Assembly (NCBI RefSeq): GCF_001642805.2
Contig: NZ_CP016948.1
Coordinates: 3,968,001-4,032,000, forward strand
DNA from: Serratia surfactantfaciens
Lineage (GTDB): Bacteria > Pseudomonadota > Gammaproteobacteria > Enterobacterales > Enterobacteriaceae
Direction of reading: 5' to 3'
DNA length: 64,000 nucleotides
The number at the start of each line of letters is the position of its first letter. Positions within the stretch are counted from its first letter, which is position 1. Made by a program: the position numbers and the translations under genes. Under the pieces are notes generated by a model. The model made no database searches and was not told where the DNA came from. It worked only from the letters and a program-made list of their open reading frames with translations. This document shows, piece by piece, positions 1-11,098 of this stretch.

Positions 1-176
1 TTACCCAATACACCGGCATCCGCCCAACGCGATGGCGAAATTTCGCTGATGACAACGGAAATCTTGTCTAACGGCGCCCCACAATGTAAATGGACCGAGT
101 GCGTAATTTCTTCGATGAGTTTTTTCACTTTAGTCTCATCATTCATTTTCCAGGTAGTAACTTGAACAACTGGCAT
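1..176 (-). CDS. 4-oxalocrotonate tautomerase-like protein (3' end cut by window edge)
   Basis: I read 58 codons from an ATG at 176 down to the window edge with no stop. The product begins MPVVQVTTW, so after Met removal it would carry the N-terminal Pro that serves as general base in the 4-OT tautomerase family. These proteins are usually about 60-75 residues, so little is missing. A KVKKLIEEITHSV helix and a DKISVVISEI strand fit the beta-alpha-beta fold. It lies 8 bases after the preceding gene's stop and is the last visible member of a four-gene operon, where a keto-enol tautomerisation step would make sense. The substrate is unknown. The family assignment is by eye. Confidence 0.8.
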   Translation of the reverse strand, partial: MPVVQVTTWKMNDETKVKKLIEEITHSVHLHCGAPLDKISVVISEISPSRWADAGVLG

Positions 177-184
177 AGGAAACC

Positions 185-1018
185 TTATTCCACAGTGGTA
201 AATTCGCTAAAAGATAATGCAGGCAATTTCAGATGCGCATGAATATCGCCCCCCAATCCATAAATGCCTATCGCGCCGCCAAAGCTCTGGCGACAGCTCA
301 TAAATAAAACCACGACATTAATCACCCGGTTGCTATTTTCGCTCGCGGCCGGGAAAGGGTTGGGCAATTCAGCCCAAAATTCGGCGTGGCCCTGCGCGTC
401 TGTCACGAACACGTTGGGGATCCCCAGTGGTCCCGGCCGGGTTGGCGCAAGCGGCGACAGGTCACGCTCTCGCAAGCTCATCACGGTATAAACGCTATTC
501 GGCACCAGATAATGAAAGCGGAAATCGAAACGGGCCGAGCGGCGATCTTCACTGAGGCTAACGACGAGTTCGCCTTGCGCCGTCATCCAATCGGCCAAAG
601 TAATCGCCGGCAGCCGGCGCGGGCCGTCGGTGGTTCGCATGTCGGCGATGTAGCCTTCATGCAGCGGCACGCTTGGCCTGCGATCGTTAGCGGCCTCCGG
701 CCGTTGCTCCGGTGCAAACGTCATCGGGTAGTTATTCAGCGGCAACGGCAGCGGCAGCGTGTACAGGGTGATATCCGCCAACTGTTCGGCCGTCAATGTC
801 TGCAGTTCGTCGATGACGGTATAGGGTAAAGCCTGGCCAAACGCGGGTAATGGGCTGTTTTTATCTACAATTGCGCCCCCCCACTCAATGCCGTTTTGGC
901 GCGGGATCTGCCCGATGACCACAAAGTTTCCCTTGGCATCCACAACCTCCGCAGGGGGGTAAAGCGGCCCCTGCGTGGTCACGGCCAGAGAGTAGCGCTG
1001 GCCGTTAGTCTCAGGCAT
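185..1018 (-). CDS. Protein of unknown function in AfsA-like operon
   Basis: About 277 residues. I chose the ATG at 1018 (MPETNGQ) over an in-frame start 39 bases upstream because a GAGGGGG ribosome-binding site sits about 7 bases before it. It overlaps the end of the AfsA-like gene by 8 bases, which implies translational coupling. There is no signal peptide and no membrane segment. The middle is rich in Pro and charged residues, and the C-terminal third has hydrophobic strands (VINVVVLFMSC, FGGAIGIYGLGGDIHAHLKL) suggestive of a beta-sandwich. I do not recognise the family. Its position between an AfsA-like hotdog protein and a tautomerase suggests an enzyme or carrier in the same small-molecule pathway; that is inference from context only. 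Confidence 0.7.
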   Translation of the reverse strand: MPETNGQRYSLAVTTQGPLYPPAEVVDAKGNFVVIGQIPRQNGIEWGGAIVDKNSPLPAFGQALPYTVIDELQTLTAEQLADITLYTLPLPLPLNNYPMTFAPEQRPEAANDRRPSVPLHEGYIADMRTTDGPRRLPAITLADWMTAQGELVVSLSEDRRSARFDFRFHYLVPNSVYTVMSLRERDLSPLAPTRPGPLGIPNVFVTDAQGHAEFWAELPNPFPAASENSNRVINVVVLFMSCRQSFGGAIGIYGLGGDIHAHLKLPALSFSEFTTVE

Positions 1019-1805
1019 GCACGCCCCCTCTTTCACTCGGGACGCCGAGACCGGCATTCTGCAAAAGGGTATGCGTCATCTCTGTCGCCAACACCGCTTC
1101 TTTTTCACCGATAACCGAAGCCGGATAAACGGTAAACGATACCGACATGCTCGCGCACAGCGTAGTGTGCTGAGAGATGCGGATCTCCGCTTTGAAGCGC
1201 GCGCGGCGTTCATTCACGTTCTGCTCCACCAACTCATAGTGGACAATCGCCGGCAACGGGAACAGGAAGTTTTCAAACTTGATGTTCATATCATTGATGA
1301 CATAGTAGGATTTTCCTGCGCTGTCAGGCAGGTAGAATTCTTCGGTGACAGCAATAAAGGTTTGGCGACACGCCTCAACCAAAATCATCCCCTGAATATG
1401 TTGTCCCGTCTGGTGGTCGGCCATCAGTTCACAACGTTCATCAATCAGTAAAGGCAGAGCAAACAAGTTATCCTCAACTTTCTCTGCGGCGCCAATCAAT
1501 GTGTTGTGATTTATTTTTTTATGCGAATAGGCGTTTCTTGCTGTCGCCGTCAGCTTTTCCAACTCGGTCAGATCTAATTTATTGTCATGACTTCTGTTGC
1601 GATGCTGGTTCTCCAGCACTTTCCCGGCATAATCATCGCGCACACCCTGGCCAACAATAAATTGGCTGTTAGTATCTATAATATGAGCAGGGATTTGAGT
1701 GATAAGTTCTAACTGGCTAATGGTTACAACGTCTTTACCGTTAGAGAACTCGCTAAACTTATCACCGACGACCACGATTTTCTTCGACATTGCTTGATTT
1801 TTCAT
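1011..1805 (-). CDS. AfsA-like hotdog-fold protein (A-factor biosynthesis family)
   Basis: 264 residues. Residues about 94-150 carry the AfsA-family signature: a SHKK motif followed by a strand region, then DHQTGQHIQGM and ILVEACRQ (Asp130-His131, Glu144, Arg147-Gln148). In Streptomyces, AfsA/ScbA-type enzymes use this fold to condense a beta-ketoacyl-ACP with a dihydroxyacetone-phosphate-type acceptor, starting gamma-butyrolactone or butenolide signal synthesis. Classic AfsA proteins have two such repeats; here I see one clear copy and a divergent N-terminal region (residues 1-90). The start at 1805 has GAGG 5 bases upstream. It follows the 217-residue-class gene by 15 bases and overlaps the next gene by 8. 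Enzymatic activity is inferred from family membership. Confidence 0.75.
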   Translation of the reverse strand: MKNQAMSKKIVVVGDKFSEFSNGKDVVTISQLELITQIPAHIIDTNSQFIVGQGVRDDYAGKVLENQHRNRSHDNKLDLTELEKLTATARNAYSHKKINHNTLIGAAEKVEDNLFALPLLIDERCELMADHQTGQHIQGMILVEACRQTFIAVTEEFYLPDSAGKSYYVINDMNIKFENFLFPLPAIVHYELVEQNVNERRARFKAEIRISQHTTLCASMSVSFTVYPASVIGEKEAVLATEMTHTLLQNAGLGVPSERGGVHA

Positions 1806-1820
1806 TACAACCTCAAGTTA

Positions 1821-2435
1821 TCAACAACAAGAAACTGAACGATAAATACGGGTATAAAGACCTTCATTTCCGCCGGTAATATAGCTATCTCCGGCTTGTT
1901 GAATAATGGTCTGATAACGGGCATTGGTGAAAGCTTCTTTATAGGCCTCTTTATTTCCATTGAAAGCCGAGATAAACATAACGCCTGGTTGGCCGCTGAT
2001 CAGTGAGTGATATGCGCCGAAGCTGGTGATTTTATCTTTGTTATCACGAACGACATTGAAAATAGTTTCTTCACGCCAGTGACGATATTGACTGTAATTT
2101 TCTGCAGGAACCTCCACATGACGCAGTTGGACATACTCAGTGGCGGGAATATCGTCAACGGTGTCAATAGGCGCTTCAACGAACTTGACCAGCTCGCGGC
2201 GAACGTCACCGGCAAGCACGGCAGAAAACGAATGGAATGCAGACTCCAACTCACTTTCCTGAGCGGCAATTTCCTCGACAGAGGAAAATGCGCGTAATTC
2301 GAGCAATTCGTTAATATTTTGCTCATCCGAGACAAAGTATTTTCCAGCATGGCTATTCGCCAGCGATTTGAATTGTGACTTATCGGTATTGTCTTTCAGT
2401 GGGAAGCGAGTAATGAGTACGTATTTTGCCGACAT
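1821..2435 (-). CDS. Probable tandem dimeric alpha-beta-barrel protein (EthD/antibiotic-monooxygenase-like fold)
   Basis: About 204 residues from the ATG at 2435 (MSAKYVLITRF), chosen because AGAGG lies 7 bases upstream; an in-frame ATG 39 bases earlier has no such site. Two similar halves (about residues 4-95 and 103-200) each begin with a beta-strand (YVLITRF, YVQLRHVEV) and continue helix-strand-helix, as in ferredoxin-like dimeric alpha-beta barrels. No catalytic residues can be named. It ends RIYRSVSCC, an odd double-Cys tail. It is the first gene of the operon and faces a LysR-type gene across a 244-bp promoter region. Its role is unknown; relatives include small monooxygenases, cyclases and stress proteins. 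Confidence 0.65.
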   Translation of the reverse strand: MSAKYVLITRFPLKDNTDKSQFKSLANSHAGKYFVSDEQNINELLELRAFSSVEEIAAQESELESAFHSFSAVLAGDVRRELVKFVEAPIDTVDDIPATEYVQLRHVEVPAENYSQYRHWREETIFNVVRDNKDKITSFGAYHSLISGQPGVMFISAFNGNKEAYKEAFTNARYQTIIQQAGDSYITGGNEGLYTRIYRSVSCC

Positions 2436-2521
2436 AAATAAACCTCTGTAGATGTGTGTGTTCAGAGGCTTCACAATAACAAGTCCATAACATTAGAGAA
2501 TTGTTAGTTTTGTAATATAAC

Positions 2522-2578
2522 TTTTGTATCAATAATGTTATGGAAATATAACAACCGTTCAGGTAATCTGATACAAAA
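2522..2578. promoter_or_regulatory. Nested inverted repeats in divergent LysR/operon promoter
   Basis: The AT-rich gap between the divergent genes contains a perfect 10-bp inverted repeat, TTTTGTATCA at 2522-2531 and TGATACAAAA at 2569-2578. Inside it, at 2536-2553, is a smaller dyad TGTTAT-N6-ATAACA that fits the T-N11-A pattern of LysR-type operators. The position between a LysR gene and its likely target operon makes this the obvious binding region. Seen directly: the repeats. Inferred: that the LysR protein binds them. Confidence 0.6.
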
Positions 2579-2679
2579 AATAGAATACCGCTGTACCCGA
2601 CGTGTTGATTCTGGATTTTATTTGCTATCGCCCACCTTTCGCCAATCAGCGTCAGGTCGAATGACGTCGGAGCCCGTAA

Positions 2680-3594
2680 TTGACGATTTTCAATGAAAAA
2701 CTACCCACAATTAAGCAGTTGCAGTGCTTTCTCGCCGTCGCACACGAGCTGAATTTTCGCCGGGCAGCCGAAAGAATGCGAATGACGCAACCGCCGTTGA
2801 CCCGGCAAATCCAGTGCCTCGAGGACGTGATTGGTTGCCCGCTGTTTACCCGCGATACCCATCAGGTACATTTAACTGAGGCGGGAATCAAACTGGAGGA
2901 GCAAGCCAAACAACTCATTAATCAGCTTTCTCATTTGGTTCAACGACTCAATGTCGAGAGCGACACGGTGAAAATCGGCGTCACGCGTACGCTGGATTTC
3001 AGTCTGATCCCCACCATCAATGCCCATTTGGAAAAGCTCATCGATGCCGATGAGATCTCCGCTCATCAACTGACGTCAAAACAGTTACTGCAGATCTTGG
3101 CTCGGGGGAATCTGGATATCGCGCTTGTCGGCGAGAAAGCGCCTAACGGCGAAGAAGCCTTTGAATTTCGTTGGTTGTATCGAGAACCGCTCATGTTGGC
3201 GCTGCCTTCGTCTCATCCCGCCAGCATTCAAGATACCGTATCGCTGCGCGACGTTGTCGATCTGCCGCTCTACTGGTTCTCCCGCAGTGCAAACCCGGGT
3301 TTTTATGATAAGTGCGAAAATGTCCTTCAATCACTGCCTTTTGTACTGAAGCGCAAAGCGGAACCCGACGATTCACTGATCATGCTGGCCAGCATCGCCC
3401 GGGGAAAAGGCATGGCACTGATGCCACAATCGATGTGCGTATCCACCCGGGCGGGCTTGTGCTATCGCCACCTGGATGCACAAATGAATGAAAGATTGCA
3501 TATCGACGTTTATCTGGTGATGCAAAAAAACGAAAAACGGGTCAACGTATTGAACGCAGCCCGACAATTGTTGGCCTCATCGCCAGAGCGCTGA
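2680..3594 (+). CDS. LysR-type transcriptional regulator
   Basis: 304 residues. The N-terminal winged helix-turn-helix (about residues 10-70: IKQLQCFLAVAHELNFRRAA, MTQPPLTRQIQCLE) is typical of LysR proteins, and the C-terminal part is a periplasmic-binding-like effector domain. The start is TTG at 2680, supported by CGGAG 7 bases upstream; no in-frame ATG fits. It is divergent from the AfsA-like operon, the usual arrangement for a LysR regulator and its target, so it probably controls that operon in response to a pathway compound. A terminator follows directly. Confidence 0.85.
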   Translation: MTIFNEKLPTIKQLQCFLAVAHELNFRRAAERMRMTQPPLTRQIQCLEDVIGCPLFTRDTHQVHLTEAGIKLEEQAKQLINQLSHLVQRLNVESDTVKIGVTRTLDFSLIPTINAHLEKLIDADEISAHQLTSKQLLQILARGNLDIALVGEKAPNGEEAFEFRWLYREPLMLALPSSHPASIQDTVSLRDVVDLPLYWFSRSANPGFYDKCENVLQSLPFVLKRKAEPDDSLIMLASIARGKGMALMPQSMCVSTRAGLCYRHLDAQMNERLHIDVYLVMQKNEKRVNVLNAARQLLASSPER

Positions 3595-3606
3595 GGCTGC
3601 AAAAAC

Positions 3607-3632
3607 AAAAAAGCCCCTTGCGGGGCTTTTTT
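3607..3632. terminator. Bidirectional rho-independent terminator
   Basis: Stem GCCCC/GGGGC with a TTGC loop, flanked by an A6 run on the left and a T6 run on the right, so it can end both the LysR gene (+) and ssb (-), which converge here. Confidence 0.9.
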
Positions 3633-3654
3633 GTTGGCTGTAAACGGCCGGATA

Positions 3655-4185
3655 TCAGAACGGAATATCGTCGTCGAAATCCATTGGCGGTTCGTTGCTG
3701 GTCGCCGGTGCGCTGTTCTGCGCCGGACGAGACTGCTGCTGGCCGCCGCTGAACTGGTTGCCGCCCTGTGGCTGCTGAGGCTGGCCCCAACCGCCCTGGC
3801 CGCCGGCAGACTGACCGGCCGGTGCGCCGCCGCCCTGGCGGCCGCCCAACATCTGCATGGTGCCGCCGACGTTAACCACGATCTCGGTGGTGTAACGATC
3901 CTGGCCGCTCTGATCCTGCCATTTACGCGTCTGCAGGGAGCCTTCGATGTAAACCTGAGAGCCTTTGCGCAGGTATTCGCCCGCCACTTCGGCCAGTTTG
4001 CCGAACAGCACGACGCGGTGCCACTCGGTCTTCTCTTTCTGTTCGCCGGTCGCTTTGTCACGCCAGCTTTCGGAGGTCGCCAGGGTAATGTTGGCCACTG
4101 CGCCGCCGTTCGGCATGTAACGGACTTCTGGATCCTGACCCAGATTCCCGACCAGAATTACTTTGTTTACGCCTCTGCTGGCCAT
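3655..4185 (-). CDS. ssb: Single-stranded DNA-binding protein
   Basis: 176 residues with the E. coli SSB N-terminus ([20 protein letters not shown]), an OB-fold to about residue 110, a long Gln/Gly/Pro-rich linker, and the acidic tip MDFDDDIPF that docks SSB partner proteins. The ATG at 4185 matches the known SSB start and has GGGAG about 9 bases upstream; a GTG two codons earlier is less likely. The protein coats ssDNA during replication, repair and recombination. It is divergent from uvrA with a LexA box between, as in E. coli, so it is probably mildly SOS-inducible. Confidence 0.98.
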
Positions 4186-4323
4186 GAGCACTTCTCCCGA
4201 TGATTGATTTCTACACAGTATAAACGCGTCAGTTTACCACGCTGAGTACGAAACCACACCCGTGTTGATAAGTGCGAATTGCATTCCAGAATTGTCTTTT
4301 CGATCGGCCTTGTTGCATTCGCA

Positions 4324-4343
4324 TACTGGATATTCATTCAGGT
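4324..4343. promoter_or_regulatory. LexA (SOS) box between ssb and uvrA
   Basis: CTG at 4326-4328 and CAG at 4339-4341 are separated by 10 bases (GATATTCATT), matching the CTG-N10-CAG LexA consensus. The location in the ssb/uvrA divergent promoter is that of the known E. coli SOS box. Confidence 0.9.
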
Positions 4344-4462
4344 TTTTTTGTGTCATAATTATGCGTTTCGACCAGGCTGTGCCGGTTTTTTGCGAGATCC
4401 ATCACAAAATCCCCCGCAAAAATCGCGACAGGCGCGGTGTATCATCAAGACGGGAAGTGTAA

Positions 4463-7291
<2,829 letters not shown>

Positions 7292-7311
7292 CGGCGGGTT
7301 ATTCTCTCAAC

Positions 7312-7338
7312 GAGGCGGAATCGTCCGCCTCATTTTTT
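7312..7338 (+). terminator. uvrA terminator
   Basis: Perfect stem GAGGCGGA / TCCGCCTC with an ATCG loop at 7312-7331, followed by A and a run of T. Confidence 0.9.
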
Positions 7339-7654
7339 TAATATTCCGCACTTTTCGCCGAGAAACACCTATCGCTTTAGTGATTGGCATAATATGCCGA
7401 TTTTTTGCTTCTTCTGAATCATGCCTTTAAAAACAGGCAGTTTCTTCACCTCGAAAAATAAAATCCCTCCTGAATGCCGCCTGTTTGCCTTTTGTTTATT
7501 CCCCATGCGCTTCACTATTCCGATGAAATAACGCCGCGCCTGTGCACCGCGCGCATATTAATCAATATAAACATAGCGTTTATAAATAGCCTTCAATAAA
7601 TGAATGGGCCTATTGGCTCGTACTTTCAATGGGATGATATAAAAGGTGTTTAAC
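7339..7654. other. AT-rich intergenic region upstream of the MipA-like gene
   Basis: No gene seen. The stretch is AT-rich compared with its flanks. It has a 13-bp dyad GGCATAATATGCC at 7386-7398 followed by T6, which could be a weak hairpin. It probably contains the promoter of the MipA-like gene, but I cannot place -35/-10 boxes with confidence. Confidence 0.5.
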
Positions 7655-8461
7655 GTGGATAATAAATTGGGAACCTCTGCCGCCGCGCTGTTATTGTTTT
7701 TCCCCCTCGCCGGTCAGGCGCAAGACGGCGAAGCGTCTTTGACGCTCGCCGGCGGTCTCGCCGTCGCCCCCGCCTATGAAGGCTCTTCTTTTTACAGTAT
7801 TGAACCTCTGTATCAGGTGAATGCCGGCTATCAAAACGCCAACTGGGGAGAGTTCAGCGCGGGCAGCGAAGGGGCGCGCTGGCAATTTCCGCTGGCCGGG
7901 CCCATCGGCATCGCGCTGTTGCTTAACTATGACGCCGGTCGTGACGAAGAAATCAGAACCTTGCGCGGCCGCAACACCCGGCTCAAAGGCATGGGAAAAC
8001 TGGGTGGCGCACTGGAGGCCGGCGCCGAGCTAAGCTACCAATTCGATCCCTTCCGCGCCTATGTCAAAGGGATGCAGGCGACGCGCAAACGCAGCTACGG
8101 CGGGGAAGAACTGGGCCACACCGCCTATGTGGAAACCGGGCTCACCGGGCAATATCCGCTCAGCGAACAGCTGACGTTGATCGGCAACCTCTCCACCACC
8201 TGGGCCAACAGCGGCTATCTACGCGGCTATTTCGGCGTAACGTCGCAGCAGGCTCAACGCAGCGCCTTTAGCGCTTATCGGCCGGGCAGCGGATTTAAGG
8301 ACGCCACGCTCACCGCCGCCCTCAATTATCAGTGGCGGCCGAACGTCGCTTTCCAGGCCGGGGTCGGCGTGACCCGTCTGCTGGGCGATGCGGCCGACAG
8401 CCCTATCGTCGAGAAAACCACCTCGGGCATGGCCTTCACCAGCGCCAGTTACAGCTTCTGA
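7655..8461 (+). CDS. MipA/OmpV family outer-membrane protein
   Basis: 268 residues starting at GTG 7655, chosen because AAAAGG lies 8 bases upstream; a GTG 9 bases earlier overlaps that site. A signal peptide is clear (hydrophobic LGTSAAALLLFFPLAGQA, cleavage before QDGE). The mature part has alternating aromatic/polar strands and ends in ASYSF, a typical C-terminal beta-barrel signal. The family includes MipA (scaffold for lytic transglycosylase MltA and PBP1b) and OmpV-like proteins; which role applies here is not decidable from sequence. It stands alone between uvrA and the M48 peptidase gene. Confidence 0.8.
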   Translation: MDNKLGTSAAALLLFFPLAGQAQDGEASLTLAGGLAVAPAYEGSSFYSIEPLYQVNAGYQNANWGEFSAGSEGARWQFPLAGPIGIALLLNYDAGRDEEIRTLRGRNTRLKGMGKLGGALEAGAELSYQFDPFRAYVKGMQATRKRSYGGEELGHTAYVETGLTGQYPLSEQLTLIGNLSTTWANSGYLRGYFGVTSQQAQRSAFSAYRPGSGFKDATLTAALNYQWRPNVAFQAGVGVTRLLGDAADSPIVEKTTSGMAFTSASYSF

Positions 8462-8530
8462 GGTTGTTGCCCAGGGTCTGTGCAGGCAGGGAAAACGTCG
8501 CGGTTAAAAAATGAACTATAGTTTAGCTGA

Positions 8531-8586
8531 TTGTTAGGTAAACGGATGGATAATTAAGCATTGATTATTTACCTGACAATGTCAGG
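8531..8586. promoter_or_regulatory. Overlapping inverted repeats upstream of M48 peptidase gene
   Basis: TTGTTAGGTAAA at 8531-8542 pairs with TTTACCTGACAA at 8568-8579 (11 of 12). The right arm overlaps a second perfect dyad, CCTGACA-A-TGTCAGG at 8572-8586. They lie 28-84 bases before the start codon, so they could be operators or a 5'-leader hairpin. Confidence 0.5.
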
Positions 8587-8614
8587 CGTGACTCCCTCTT
8601 ATTAAGGATATTTT

Positions 8615-9478
8615 ATGTGTCAACATCATGCGACAGAGAGCCGCAATTTCACCGCATTTCGGCATCGATGGGAAATGCCCATGATCTGGCTGTCGGCGAT
8701 AATTACGTTGCTCGGTTTTTTATTTGGTATCGCCGCCGTCGTGGTAAATACGGATGGCACTGCACTTGGATTGGGAGACGACGCCAAGGAAACATTGGAT
8801 ACCCTCAGCCTGCTTGCGTTATTACCGCTGATCCCGATCGCTTTCTATATTTATCGTTTCTATCTCGCCGCACAGGCGAAATCCAACGCCTTGCGCATCG
8901 GGCCGGCGCAATTTCCGGAATTATTTGCGCTGTATCAGGATATCGGCCGGCGGCTGGAACTCAAGACGCTGCCCAAGCTTTATCTGACCAACGGCAACGG
9001 CGTGGTCAACGCCTTCGCGCTGGAGTGCAATCGCCGCCAGCGCTACGTGGTGATCCATTCTGAAATCGCCATGCTGATGCCTACCGCGCCGGAGATCGTG
9101 GAGTTCGTGCTGGCGCATGAGCTGGCCCACCACAAACTGCGCCATGTGTCGCTGTGGCGTCTGGCGATCGGCGTCGTGCCGCAGTCGCTGCTGCTGCCCG
9201 GCCTGGCTACGACTCGCGCACAGGAGTATTCCGCCGATCGCGTGGCGCTCGCGGTGTGCCCGAACTACGCCAACACGGTGCGGTTGCTGGCCGTCGGCCC
9301 CTGGATGCAACATGGCGTGAACCCGCAGGCCTGGCTGGAACAGTGTGAAGACGAGAATAAAGAGCTGTTTGTCCGCATCAGCAATCTGCTGTCTGACCAT
9401 GCGGTGATGGTTAAACGCTTCAAGGCGCTCAAAGACATTGAGATGCACGGCTTCGAGCGCCACGGCAGCATGTTTTAA
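8615..9478 (+). CDS. M48-family membrane metallopeptidase
   Basis: 287 residues. Two hydrophobic segments (about residues 22-46 and 66-88) anchor the protein in the inner membrane. The zinc motif HELAHH occurs near residue 169, and the third ligand Glu lies in EYSADR further on, the M48 (HtpX/Ste24-like) arrangement. An AAGGA site precedes the ATG. M48 membrane peptidases usually degrade misfolded membrane proteins or process small substrates. It is single-gene, with inverted repeats in its leader. HtpX itself has a somewhat different layout, so I leave the symbol empty. Confidence 0.85.
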   Translation: MCQHHATESRNFTAFRHRWEMPMIWLSAIITLLGFLFGIAAVVVNTDGTALGLGDDAKETLDTLSLLALLPLIPIAFYIYRFYLAAQAKSNALRIGPAQFPELFALYQDIGRRLELKTLPKLYLTNGNGVVNAFALECNRRQRYVVIHSEIAMLMPTAPEIVEFVLAHELAHHKLRHVSLWRLAIGVVPQSLLLPGLATTRAQEYSADRVALAVCPNYANTVRLLAVGPWMQHGVNPQAWLEQCEDENKELFVRISNLLSDHAVMVKRFKALKDIEMHGFERHGSMF

Positions 9479-9493
9479 CCTACTCCGGCGCGC

Positions 9494-10051
9494 CTACAGC
9501 GTTTTCAGCACGCGCGCCGGATTACCGCCCACCACGCAGTTGGCCGGCACGTCTTTGGTGACCACGGCGCCGGACGCCACGACCGCATTATCGCCGATGG
9601 TTACGCCCGGATTGATCACCGCACGCCCGCCGATCCACACGTTGTCGCCAATCTTGACCGGCTTGCCGAACTCCGCCCCGCCGACGCGAGTCTCGGCATC
9701 CAGCGGATGAGTGGCGGTGTAGATATGCACGCCCGGCGCCAGCAGGCAGTTGTCGCCGATATGCACCTCGCATACGTCGAGGATCACGCAGTCGAAGTTG
9801 GCGTAGAAATTCTTGCCGAGATAGATGTTATAGCCGTAGTCGCAACGGAACGTCGGCTCGATGGTGCCGCCCTGATAGCGGCCCAGCAGCTCATCCAGCC
9901 ACTGCTTGCGCAGCTCGCCCTCTTCCGGCGACGAATGGTTGTAGCGATGCGTCAGTTGGCGTGCGCGCCGGCGTTCGCTGCGCAGCAGTTCATCGCCGGC
10001 GTCGTACAGCTCTCCGGCGATCATCTTGCGCTTTTCTTCGCTGATGGCCAT
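9494..10051 (-). CDS. maa: Maltose/galactoside O-acetyltransferase-type enzyme
   Basis: 185 residues from the ATG at 10051, which has a perfect AAGGAGG 6 bases upstream. The N-terminal Mac domain (about 1-60) is followed by left-handed beta-helix hexapeptide repeats ([34 protein letters not shown]). The catalytic His is in TATHPLD. It acetylates a sugar hydroxyl using acetyl-CoA, in the cytoplasm; acceptors of family members include maltose and glucose. A second paralogue is at 20545-21117. The symbol is a family-level guess. Confidence 0.8.
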   Translation of the reverse strand: MAISEEKRKMIAGELYDAGDELLRSERRRARQLTHRYNHSSPEEGELRKQWLDELLGRYQGGTIEPTFRCDYGYNIYLGKNFYANFDCVILDVCEVHIGDNCLLAPGVHIYTATHPLDAETRVGGAEFGKPVKIGDNVWIGGRAVINPGVTIGDNAVVASGAVVTKDVPANCVVGGNPARVLKTL

Positions 10052-10168
10052 ATCGGCCTCCTTAATCCGCGTTGCTTGAAGGCTCAAGCGTAGTCGCTTT
10101 AGCCAGGCGATAAAAAGGGAACGTTCCCAAATCAGGACCGCGATCACGCTTTAAGACGAAAGAACGGG

Positions 10169-10193
10169 AAAAAACGGGCGGCGCCGCCGCCCG
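10169..10193 (-). terminator. yjbQ-yjbR terminator
   Basis: Read on the minus strand: stem CGGGCGGC / GCCGCCCG (10175-10193) followed by T6 (A-run at 10169-10174). Confidence 0.85.
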
Positions 10194-10197
10194 GCAA

Positions 10198-10551
10198 TCA
10201 GGCGCGCAGTTCCTGGCGCACGTGTTCGGGCAGGCCTTCCACCACCAGCTGATAAGAGCTGTCGATCAGCGTGTAAAACTGTGAGTTCGGCAGGTTGCCG
10301 TCGAGGAACACCGTATTCCAGTGCGCCTTGTTCAGACCGTCGCAGGCGACGATCTCCGGATGGTGTTCGCGCAGGCTTTCCGCCAGCTCTGGGCTGGACT
10401 TGACCGCCAGCGCCGGCCGCCCTTCCACCTCGCACACCATGGCGAACATCACGTCGCCTACCTTGATCTGGCTGGCCTGCCACTGGTTTTGGTCGCTTTG
10501 TTCCGCGCCCGGCTTCGCCATGCAGTACTCCAGCAATGCGCTGTTATTCAT
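10198..10551 (-). CDS. yjbR: YjbR/MmcQ family protein
   Basis: 117 residues from the ATG at 10551 (MNNSALLEYCMAKPGAEQ), supported by AGGGGGAG 7 bases upstream. It closely follows E. coli YjbR along its length (QIKVGDVMFAMV, LNKAHWNTVFLDG). YjbR has a CyaY-like fold and is called DNA-binding, but its function is poorly known. It starts 4 bases after yjbQ and shares its transcript, as in E. coli. Confidence 0.93.
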   Translation of the reverse strand: MNNSALLEYCMAKPGAEQSDQNQWQASQIKVGDVMFAMVCEVEGRPALAVKSSPELAESLREHHPEIVACDGLNKAHWNTVFLDGNLPNSQFYTLIDSSYQLVVEGLPEHVRQELRA

Positions 10552-10555
10552 TGGG

Positions 10556-10972
10556 TTACTCCCCCTGTAATGTGGCCACAATACGGCGTGCTCCGCCGTG
10601 GATGCGGTGCTCCCCCAGCCAGATGCCCTGCCATGTGCCCAGCATCAGCCGCCCGTGCCTGACGGGCAGTGTCAAGGAAGCGCCCAGCAGCGAGGATTTG
10701 ATGTGCGCCGGCATGTCGTCCGGCCCTTCGTAGTCATGCTGATAGGGTGCGTTTTCCGGCACCTGACGCAGGAAATGCTGCTCCATATCGGCTCGCACCG
10801 TGGGATCGCAGTTCTCGTTGAGCGTCAGCGAGGCCGAGGTATGCTGCAGCAACAGATGCAGCAGGCCGGTTTGCAGGCGGTGTAAGTGGGTTAACTGGTT
10901 GGCGATCTCGTCGGTAACCAGATGAAAGCCACGCGCTTTTGCGCTGAGGATTAGCGTTTGCTGATGCCACAT
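10556..10972 (-). CDS. yjbQ: YjbQ / UPF0047 family protein
   Basis: 138 residues with the family motifs [17 protein letters not shown], a conserved His in the KSSLLG region, and [12 protein letters not shown]. The fold is a small trimeric barrel with a putative metal site of conserved His. E. coli YjbQ shows weak thiamin-phosphate-synthase activity; the physiological role is unsettled. It is the first gene of the yjbQ-yjbR pair. Confidence 0.93.
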   Translation of the reverse strand: MWHQQTLILSAKARGFHLVTDEIANQLTHLHRLQTGLLHLLLQHTSASLTLNENCDPTVRADMEQHFLRQVPENAPYQHDYEGPDDMPAHIKSSLLGASLTLPVRHGRLMLGTWQGIWLGEHRIHGGARRIVATLQGE

Positions 10973-11040
10973 GAGTGAGCGCCCCTCAATCAGTATATTC
11001 TCTCTCCGGTTTGCGGCAACTTCGGCGGCGCGCCGGCAAT

Positions 11041-11068
11041 AAAAAAGGAGCGATATCGCTATCGCTCC
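11041..11068 (-). terminator. tyrB terminator
   Basis: Minus-strand stem GGAGCGATA / TATCGCTCC (11047-11068) with a short loop, followed by T6 from the A-run at 11041-11046. Confidence 0.9.
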
Positions 11069-11098
11069 TCGATCAACGTCCGTTCAGACTAACAGGCG

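Noticed and set aside
7386..7404. Terminator-like hairpin GGCATAATATGCC plus T6
   Set aside because: The stem is short and AT-rich and no gene ends nearby except uvrA, which already has a strong terminator.
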